Shown: positions 1-4,570 of the stretch, in pieces
Position numbering within the stretch: the first letter of the stretch is position 1
Layout of the letters: each line of letters begins with the position of its first letter
DNA from: an uncultured Acetatifactor sp.
GTDB taxonomy: Bacteria > Bacillota > Clostridia > Lachnospirales > Lachnospiraceae
Direction: 5' to 3'
Length of the DNA: 9,344 nucleotides
NCBI GenBank assembly: GCA_948896875.1
Contig: CAQUWW010000116.1
Coordinates: 1 to 9,344, forward strand
Notes under the pieces: generated by a model
What the model was told of the DNA's origin: nothing
The model's database searches: none
Seen by the model: the letters and a program-made list of their open reading frames with translations, nothing else
Position numbers and translations under genes: made by a program

Positions 1-1
1 T

Positions 2-112
2 TTGTGGCCGCAAATGATTCCAGGTAAACGGGAATGGATGTGCACCTGCGGAACTATAAATAAGGAGGAACAAAATCATGGAACCAATCTCACGCAGGGA
101 CGTCCCGGTTGA
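2..112 (+). CDS. Possible 3' end of an upstream gene (zinc-ribbon-like tail), partial
   Basis: The second forward frame is open from the window edge to a TGA at 110-112. It reads through the pepF ribosome binding site and overlaps the first 35 bases of pepF. The visible tail includes the string KREWMCTCGTIN. This resembles the first half of the W-x-C-x-C-G-x-x-N zinc ribbons found at the C-terminus of some clostridial proteins. The second Cys pair expected of a complete ribbon is absent before the stop, so this may be a truncated ribbon, or simply an open frame by chance. The gene start lies outside the window. Nothing else in the first 77 bases suggests a feature other than the pepF ribosome binding site. 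Confidence 0.25.
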   Translation: MWPQMIPGKREWMCTCGTINKEEQNHGTNLTQGRPG

Positions 113-1880
113 ACTGACCTGGGATCTGTCCTCCATCTATGCAACCGAAGAAGAAATGTACGCGGACATGGAAAAGCTGAAGAACTTAAGCGCCCAAATG
201 GTCCGGGATTACAAAGGAAAGCTGAACACACCGCAGACCATCAACGCCTGTCTGGACGACCTCAGGGAAGTGTACCGTCTGAACATCCTCACCGGCAGCT
301 ACTGCGATCTGGCAGTGTCCGTGGACTACTACGACAGCTACAATCAGGAACGCAATGAAAAGCATTCCCGTCTGTCCGCGGAAATTTTCAGCAATTTAAG
401 CTTCATTGACAGTGAAATCATCGAACAGGAGGAATCCGTGCTGCAGGAGGCCATTGCCCTGGCCACGGCCAATAAGTTTTATCTACAGGACATTCTCCGG
501 AACAAGCCCCATCAGCTCCACCCGGAGACGGAACGGGCCCTGGCGGCTCTCTCCCAGTCCCTGCATGCTCCCTATCAGATTTATAATATGGCAAAGCTGG
601 CGGATATGAAGTTTGATTCCTTTACCGTCGGAGAAAAGGAATATCCGCTGGGCTACTCCCTGTTCGAAGACGATTACGAGTATGAAAAAGACGCAGACGT
701 CCGCCGGACCGCTTTTGCCGCCTTTTCCAGGAAGATCAGTCAATATGAAAATGTGACTGCCGCCGCCTATAACACCCAGGTTCAGACGGAGAAAACCATG
801 GCAACCCTGCGCGGCTTTGATTCCGTGTTCGACAGTCTGCTCTTCGGTCAGAAGGTGACCCGGGAAATGTACAACCGCCAGATCGACCTGATCACGGAAA
901 AGCTTGCTCCTCATATGCGCAGATATGCCCGTCTGCTGAAACGCATTCACGGACTGGACAAAATGACCTTCGCCGATCTGAAAATCGCCGTGGACCCGGA
1001 GTACGATCCGAAAGTCACCATCGAAGAGTCCAGAAATTACATAGAAAAGGGCCTGGCCGTTCTGGGAGAAGAATATGTGGAAATGGTGAGGACAGCTTAT
1101 CGTGACCGCTGGGTAGATTTCGCCCAGAATGCGGGCAAATCCACCGGCGGCTTCTGCGCCAGCCCCTACGGAACAAATTCCTTCATTCTGCTGACCTGGA
1201 ACAACCGGATGGCGGATGTCTTCACGCTGGCTCACGAATTGGGTCATGCCGGACATTTCAGAGCCTGCAACAATGCCCAGTCCCTCTTTGACACCAATGT
1301 ATCCAGTTATTTCGTGGAGGCGCCTTCTACCATCAACGAACTGCTGATGGCACATTACCTGTTGAAGACCAATCCCGATCCCCGCTTCCGCCGCTGGGTA
1401 CTTTCCTGCATGATTGGAAATACTTATTATCATAATTTCGTTACCCATCTGATGGAAGCTGCTTATCAGAGGGAAGTTTACAGGATTGTGGACGCAGGCG
1501 GCAGTGTGAATGCCGAGACGCTGAACCGTCTGATGAAGGAAACGCTGCAGAAGTTCTGGGGTGAGGATGTGGAAATCTCCGACGATGCCGCCCATACCTG
1601 GATGCGTCAGCCCCACTACTATATGGGTCTGTATTCCTACACCTACAGCGCCGGACTGACCGTAGCCACGGAGGTGTGCAGACGCATTGAGATGAAAGGG
1701 CAGCCCGCCGTGGACGACTGGAAGAAGGTCCTGGCCGCAGGCGGCACCCTGGATCCCATGGGACTTGCCGCACTGGCAGGAATCGACATTTCCACCGACA
1801 AACCGCTGCTGAACACCATTGCCACCATCGGTGAAATGATTGCGGAAATTGAGCAGCTTACGGATGAGCTGGAGGGATAA
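78..1880 (+). CDS. pepF: Oligoendopeptidase F (M3B family zinc metallopeptidase)
   Basis: This is a cytoplasmic metallo-oligopeptidase that cleaves short peptides and helps recycle amino acids from imported or degraded peptides. The 600-residue length is typical of PepF. The M3 zinc-binding motif HELGH is at residues 386-390, with His386 and His390 as ligands and Glu387 as the catalytic base. The third ligand is expected to be Glu414, in the string FVEAPSTINE. A C-terminal segment QPHYYMGLYSYTYSAG (His513, Tyr514, Tyr515) matches the substrate-contacting region of the family. There is no signal peptide. The ATG is set by an AAGGAGGA ribosome binding site at 62-69, eight bases upstream. The gene converges with the minus-strand island and ends before a shared hairpin terminator. 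Its base composition is moderately GC-rich, unlike the AT-rich genes at 3150-4550. The family call is secure; the peptide substrate range cannot be read from the sequence. Confidence 0.96.
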   Translation: MEPISRRDVPVELTWDLSSIYATEEEMYADMEKLKNLSAQMVRDYKGKLNTPQTINACLDDLREVYRLNILTGSYCDLAVSVDYYDSYNQERNEKHSRLSAEIFSNLSFIDSEIIEQEESVLQEAIALATANKFYLQDILRNKPHQLHPETERALAALSQSLHAPYQIYNMAKLADMKFDSFTVGEKEYPLGYSLFEDDYEYEKDADVRRTAFAAFSRKISQYENVTAAAYNTQVQTEKTMATLRGFDSVFDSLLFGQKVTREMYNRQIDLITEKLAPHMRRYARLLKRIHGLDKMTFADLKIAVDPEYDPKVTIEESRNYIEKGLAVLGEEYVEMVRTAYRDRWVDFAQNAGKSTGGFCASPYGTNSFILLTWNNRMADVFTLAHELGHAGHFRACNNAQSLFDTNVSSYFVEAPSTINELLMAHYLLKTNPDPRFRRWVLSCMIGNTYYHNFVTHLMEAAYQREVYRIVDAGGSVNAETLNRLMKETLQKFWGEDVEISDDAAHTWMRQPHYYMGLYSYTYSAGLTVATEVCRRIEMKGQPAVDDWKKVLAAGGTLDPMGLAALAGIDISTDKPLLNTIATIGEMIAEIEQLTDELEG

Positions 1881-1930
1881 GATCTCCCTGCGCCCACCAT
1901 TCCGTCCAGTTATCATCTGAACCGAAAAAC

Positions 1931-1981
1931 TCCCACAGGAATTCATGTCTTACTGACATTTTGTTCCCGTGGGATGTTTTT
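1931..1981. terminator. Bidirectional intrinsic terminator between convergent genes
   Basis: An 11-bp stem pairs 1931-1941 (TCCCACAGGAA) with 1964-1974 (TTCCCGTGGGA). An inner stem pairs ATGTC (1945-1949) with GACAT (1955-1959). Read on the plus strand, the hairpin is followed by TGTTTTTAT and can end pepF transcripts. Read on the minus strand, the single mismatch becomes a G-U pair and the stem is followed by GTTTTTC, so it can also end the ATPase-like gene at 1994. It occupies most of the 113-bp gap between the two convergent stops. Confidence 0.85.
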
Positions 1982-1993
1982 ATATCCAGTCAT

Positions 1994-2953
1994 TCAGCCA
2001 ATCAACACTGTCTTTCCCTCAAACGCAAATCCATAACAGCGGATACGCTCCGCGGGAATCCCCCGCTCCATAAGCATAAAACCGTCATACCAGTGCTTCA
2101 CCAGTTCCTTCTTGTCCGAAAGTCCGCATTCCTCCAGCGCAGCAAAGACCTCCTCCTCTGTAAAGCCGAAAGACGTGGCATATTCATCCGAGGTGGTAGT
2201 CACTACCTTCAAATTATTCAAATCGGAAAAGATGGACTCTTTGCTGCTTCTGGTAATGCCCGTCATGACACCCCGCTCCAGCCATGGATTGGTCTTGAAA
2301 GAGGAATTGAACAGGCTTCTGGTGAATGCCACCAGCTCCTCCCAGTATCCTCCCACATAAGCCTCCTGCATTGGCGTGTCGTATTCATCCAGAAGAATGA
2401 TCACCTTTTTGCCGTAATAGCGGTACAGATAATCGGACAGCTGATATAACGCCAGTGTCGCGTCGCTGTCACTCACTTCCGCTGACAACATTCTGTCAAA
2501 AAATGCTCTGTCCGTATCTGTCAGCACATCACTTTCCTTCAGGAACATATGCCTGACATATAAATTATTCAGCATCCGGCATATTTTTTCTCTCGTTATC
2601 GTATAGTCCTTTTCCTTTATATTGGCAAAGGACAGGCTGATCACCGGATATGTTCCCTGAATCTCCCTGTATTTATAATCCCCTGAAAGGGGATTTTCCC
2701 CACCAGGGGATTTTTCCTCCCACACAGAAAGTCCCTGAAACACTTCTCCCTTTCCTGCATAATCCACGGAAAAAAACTGCTCCAGCATACTCATGTTCAG
2801 CGTCTTGCCAAAACGGCGGGGACGGGTAATCAGCGTCACACTGTCCCCGCTTTCCCACCATTCCTTAATGAAGGCAGTTTTATCAATATAGAAATAATTC
2901 TTCCGTATCAGATCGCCGAAATCCTGTAGTCCGATTGCCACCGTTCTTCCCAT
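1994..2953 (-). CDS. AAA-ATPase-like family protein lacking its PD-(D/E)XK nuclease domain
   Basis: This belongs to the AAA-ATPase_like/DUF1703 (PDDEXK_9) family, whose cellular role is not established. The P-loop RPRRFGKT is at residues 44-51 and the Walker B ILLDEYD near 186-192. The start at 2953 is preferred because AGGAGG lies five bases upstream (CAGGAGGTGCCTATG) and the protein then begins MGRTVAIGLQDF, as is usual. An ATG at 2983 would add ten residues but has no such site. Full-length members run to about 500-600 residues. This one is 319. After the conserved KHWYDGF it jumps directly to MERGIPAERIRCYGFAFEG, which I recognise as the extreme C-terminus of the family. The nuclease domain between them is therefore missing in frame, with the junction near 2075-2081. 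There is also an unusual Pro/Gly-rich insertion near residues 81-93. ATP binding may be retained, but nuclease activity should be lost. It could be a decaying gene that happens to stay open, or a functional ATPase-only variant. It has its own promoter at 3038-3066. Confidence 0.85.
   Translation of the reverse strand: MGRTVAIGLQDFGDLIRKNYFYIDKTAFIKEWWESGDSVTLITRPRRFGKTLNMSMLEQFFSVDYAGKGEVFQGLSVWEEKSPGGENPLSGDYKYREIQGTYPVISLSFANIKEKDYTITREKICRMLNNLYVRHMFLKESDVLTDTDRAFFDRMLSAEVSDSDATLALYQLSDYLYRYYGKKVIILLDEYDTPMQEAYVGGYWEELVAFTRSLFNSSFKTNPWLERGVMTGITRSSKESIFSDLNNLKVVTTTSDEYATSFGFTEEEVFAALEECGLSDKKELVKHWYDGFMLMERGIPAERIRCYGFAFEGKTVLIG
2677..2715. repeat. Palindromic GGGG/CCCC-rich insertion inside the ATPase-like gene
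   Basis: A perfect 7-bp hairpin (AATCCCC at 2677-2683, GGGGATT at 2689-2695, 5-base loop) is followed at once by a CCCC-ACCA-GGGG hairpin (2698-2709). The string GGGGATTTT occurs twice, at 2689-2697 and 2706-2714. The segment encodes a Pro/Gly-rich stretch (SPGGENPLSGDY) between GLSVWEE and YREIQGTYPVI. In relatives these two motifs usually lie close together, so this looks like an in-frame insertion into the coding sequence. Confidence 0.5.
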
Positions 2954-3037
2954 AGGCACCTCCTGCCACATGCTCTCTGCCATTGTCTGCTATATATATT
3001 CACGAACGAAAACAATTGCCGATATTCTATGATTTCC

Positions 3038-3066
3038 AGTATAGCAGTTAAACAGGTGATTTGCAA
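3038..3066 (-). promoter_or_regulatory. Sigma-A-type promoter for the truncated ATPase-like gene
   Basis: Read on the minus strand, TTGCAA (3066-3061) is followed by exactly 17 bases and then TATACT (3043-3038). This is a good vegetative promoter about 85 bases upstream of the start at 2953. It implies that the ATPase-like gene can be transcribed independently of the membrane-protein gene upstream. The rest of the 195-bp gap (2954-3148) holds only the ribosome binding site and a weak hairpin. Confidence 0.7.
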
Positions 3067-3072
3067 CCTTGT

Positions 3073-3098
3073 AAAACAGAAAAACGGTTTTTCGTTTT
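3073..3098 (-). terminator. Weak AT-rich hairpin downstream of membrane protein copy A
   Basis: AAAACAGAAAAAC (3073-3085) is complementary to GTTTTTCGTTTT (3087-3098) with one bulge. On the minus strand it lies between the copy A stop and the next promoter, which suits a terminator position. The stem has few GC pairs and almost no loop, so termination is doubtful. Confidence 0.25.
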
Positions 3099-3147
3099 CA
3101 GTAAACTTTCGACTTTCCCGTTACATTCCAAAGAAAAGGGAGCTTAC

Positions 3148-3536
3148 TTTAGTGGATCGATATCGCTATTTTTTCAGTTGGGATATCTAAAGTCTGAGAA
3201 ATATAATTTGCTATTTTATCAGACTGAATCTCACTTTCCGTGCTTTGAGCAGCCAAAGTAATTTCGGCTGTAACCGACAGAATTTCTTCATCTGAATAGC
3301 TTATATCTATTTCACAGTCCGCAATCTTGTCATTCTTTTCAAGCACGTAAGTCATTACATCAGCGGCATAATCCCAATAAGAAGGAAACAAATTGTCATC
3401 TGAAAGAGTAGAATCTTCAGGCTCTATTCTGTCACCGAAAAATTTATTTGACCTGGTAATTGCAAAGGCAGCTATCCCCAGGAGAAAAATGCAGACACCT
3501 AAAATCAACAACAGCTTTTTATTATTTTTCATCATT
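3148..3536 (-). repeat. Gene-length direct repeat, copy A
   Basis: This segment is repeated at 6575-6966 in the same orientation. I count 11 substitutions and one 3-base indel over 389 bases. The match begins one base outside the stop codon and ends at the paired ATG codons of the N-terminus, so the repeat is essentially the coding sequence alone. A run of 233 bases (3159-3391) is identical. Ten of the 11 substitutions and the indel fall in the 5' part of the gene (3392-3536). Confidence 0.97.
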
Positions 3537-3544
3537 TTAATCAT
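3149..3544 (-). CDS. Small membrane-anchored protein of unknown function, copy A
   Basis: I do not recognise this 131-residue protein. It has a Lys/Asn-rich cytoplasmic N-terminus, then one hydrophobic segment (about residues 11-29, LLLILGVCIFLLGIAAFAI). The rest is an acidic soluble domain of about 100 residues, expected outside the membrane by the positive-inside rule. The domain alternates predicted strands and helices (CEIDISYSDEEILSVTAEITL, then TESEIQSDKIANYISQTLDIPTEKIAISIH), a pattern like small alpha/beta domains. The ATG at 3544 overlaps the stop of the secreted-protein gene as ATGA, so translation is probably coupled. ATGs at 3535 and 3532, which align with the starts available to copy B, are alternatives, and none has a strong ribosome binding site of its own. 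A near-identical copy sits at 6576-6965. Base composition is clearly AT-rich compared with pepF. Confidence 0.8.
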   Translation of the reverse strand: MIKMMKNNKKLLLILGVCIFLLGIAAFAITRSNKFFGDRIEPEDSTLSDDNLFPSYWDYAADVMTYVLEKNDKIADCEIDISYSDEEILSVTAEITLAAQSTESEIQSDKIANYISQTLDIPTEKIAISIH

Positions 3545-4116
3545 TCAAAATCTGCAGAGCAATTCAAATAAACCGTGTCATTTTCCGCATCCAAACCAGC
3601 ACTAAAAATAATATCCTCCGTACTGAGACCCGAATAAGTTACTTTTAAGGTACGCGCACAAAATGTCGGATTTTCTATCGTGTTCCAATCCCACGAACAA
3701 GTGACAGAAGAACTTAATGATTTTTCTTTGCACTCAAATGATACAATTTTGTCATATCTTATCCAACGGCATGTTGATGTCACTGAAAACAGTCGTGTCT
3801 CAATCCCCAAAATATTTTCTTTCGTAAATAAAAATGTCTTTGTTTTTACCGGACTATCGCCAAAACCATAGGTAGAATATATTGACTCACTATCGTCAAC
3901 TACTTCAACCCAAAGTTTCTCTTCTCCTAACATACCAACGACTGCCTTATCTCCTAGCTGAAGTGTGTCAAGAGAAGTCGTATTTTCGTAATGTTCCGGT
4001 AATTCTGCGGGGACCTCATTCTTGTCTTCAGCTGCAGACACTGTTACAGGAAAAGATAAAAGAATCAATATTGCAAAACAAATACCACTCTTTAATAACG
4101 ACTTTATTTTTTTCAT
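3541..4116 (-). CDS. Secreted protein of unknown function
   Basis: This 191-residue protein starts with a clear signal peptide: basic MKKIKSLLK, then a hydrophobic core to about residue 25 and a probable cleavage site after VSA (residue 28). There is no lipobox at the cleavage point, so it should be released or wall-associated. The mature part of about 163 residues is rich in beta-type alternation and contains five cysteines (in TCRW, ECKE, TCSW, FCAR, NCSA). I recognise no family. An AAAGGA ribosome binding site lies about eight bases upstream of the ATG. The gene overlaps membrane protein copy A by 4 bases (ATGA), so the two form a transcriptional and translational unit, and they may work together at the cell surface. 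It is divergent from the peptide gene at 4348, with the 58-bp palindrome in between. It is AT-rich, which suggests acquisition separate from the flanking chromosome. Confidence 0.75.
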   Translation of the reverse strand: MKKIKSLLKSGICFAILILLSFPVTVSAAEDKNEVPAELPEHYENTTSLDTLQLGDKAVVGMLGEEKLWVEVVDDSESIYSTYGFGDSPVKTKTFLFTKENILGIETRLFSVTSTCRWIRYDKIVSFECKEKSLSSSVTCSWDWNTIENPTFCARTLKVTYSGLSTEDIIFSAGLDAENDTVYLNCSADFE

Positions 4117-4188
4117 AAAATATATCCTTTCTTAGCATGATTATTCAATTTTTTATGTTTCAGAATTCAGCTGTCCTCCGATAGCATT

Positions 4189-4217
4189 ATCGTATCACAG
4201 CTTCGTCGTCACAGCAA
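4189..4217 (-). promoter_or_regulatory. Candidate promoter for the secreted-protein operon
   Basis: On the minus strand, TTGCTG (4217-4212) is followed by 17 bases and TACGAT (4194-4189). The -35 begins inside the left arm of the palindrome at 4214-4271. The -10 matches the consensus in four of six positions, so this is a moderate candidate. Its distance to the ATG at 4116 allows a leader of roughly 65 bases. Confidence 0.4.
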
Positions 4218-4271
4218 GGGACAGAGTTGTCAAAAAAGCTGGACGGATTTTTTGACAACTCTGTCCCTTGC
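4214..4271. repeat. Perfect 24+10+24 bp palindrome in a divergent intergenic region
   Basis: The 24-base left arm (4214-4237, starting GCAAGGGACAGAG and ending CAAAAAA) is perfectly complementary to the right arm (4248-4271), with a 10-base loop GCTGGACGGA. The A-run and T-run lie at the inner ends of the arms, so no U-tract follows the stem on either strand. Both neighbouring genes also point away from it, so it is not placed as a terminator. Its outer ends reach into the -35 hexamers of two outward promoters. It could be an operator, a cruciform-type site, or a REP-like mobile palindrome. The rest of the 231-bp gap (4117-4347) holds only promoters and ribosome binding sites. Confidence 0.95.
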
Positions 4272-4296
4272 AGAACTCCTTATTACTTCTTATACT
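4268..4296 (+). promoter_or_regulatory. Sigma-A-type promoter for the exported peptide gene
   Basis: TTGCAG (4268-4273) is followed by exactly 17 bases and TATACT (4291-4296). Four bases of the -35 (4268-4271) belong to the right arm of the palindrome. Anything binding or folding the palindrome would therefore compete with RNA polymerase here. The predicted leader to the ATG at 4348 is about 45 bases. Confidence 0.7.
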
Positions 4297-4347
4297 TTTA
4301 TCAGTAGCTTTTCAACAAATAGAATGCCAAAACAAAGGAGAATTCTT

Positions 4348-4548
4348 ATGAAAAAGAAAACAATCTTCCACAAAACAGCTGTTGCACTTGTCTTCTCCCT
4401 GTCTCTTCTGCCGATATTAACCGGAACTCTGCCGCCTGTAGGTGATGGGCCGAATATTACTGGTGGAGGAGAGAACATGGAAGGCGAGCCTGAACCGGGA
4501 ATACAGCCTTTAGATGATAGAGATCAAAAAGAGGGGAAAAAGGTATAA
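4348..4548 (+). CDS. Small exported peptide precursor (66 aa), candidate signalling peptide
   Basis: The ATG at 4348 is chosen because AAAGGAG (4334-4340) sits seven bases upstream. A longer in-frame reading begins inside the palindrome and has no ribosome binding site. The product starts MKKKTIFHK, followed by a hydrophobic core (about residues 10-25) typical of a Sec signal peptide. The remaining roughly 40 residues are short, Gly/Pro-rich and acidic, and carry a basic tail: PPVGDGPNITGGGENMEG, then EPEPGIQPLDDRDQKEGKKV. There are no cysteines and no double-glycine bacteriocin leader. It is the only plus-strand gene in the island and converges on the 3' end of the large HTH regulator with a gap of 22 bases and no visible terminator, so the transcripts may overlap. 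The size, export signal and position next to an HTH/helical-repeat regulator fit a Phr/SHP-like pheromone precursor. This role is inference, and a simple exported small protein is the alternative. Confidence 0.7.
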   Translation: MKKKTIFHKTAVALVFSLSLLPILTGTLPPVGDGPNITGGGENMEGEPEPGIQPLDDRDQKEGKKV

Positions 4549-4570
4549 TCGCATTTGCGGAATACTTATA

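Noticed and set aside
483..1946. Long minus-strand open frame of 487 codons opposite pepF
   Set aside because: It lies antisense to a clearly identified M3 peptidase, has no ribosome binding site, and its translation resembles no protein family. It reflects the codon use of pepF.
1961..2449. Plus-strand open frame of 162 codons opposite the truncated ATPase-like gene
   Set aside because: It is antisense to recognisable P-loop family coding sequence, starts within the terminator region, and has no ribosome binding site.
3149..4116. Two-gene unit as a toxin-antitoxin pair
   Set aside because: The upstream product has a signal peptide and the downstream product a membrane anchor. Neither resembles a DNA-binding antitoxin or a known toxin.
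4214..4271. Palindrome as a rho-independent terminator
   Set aside because: Both neighbouring genes point away from it, and the T-run is at the base of the loop rather than after the stem.
4252..4548. Longer 98-residue version of the exported peptide
   Set aside because: Its start falls inside the palindrome and upstream of the predicted -10 box, with no ribosome binding site. The ATG at 4348 has AAAGGAG at good spacing and begins a normal signal peptide.
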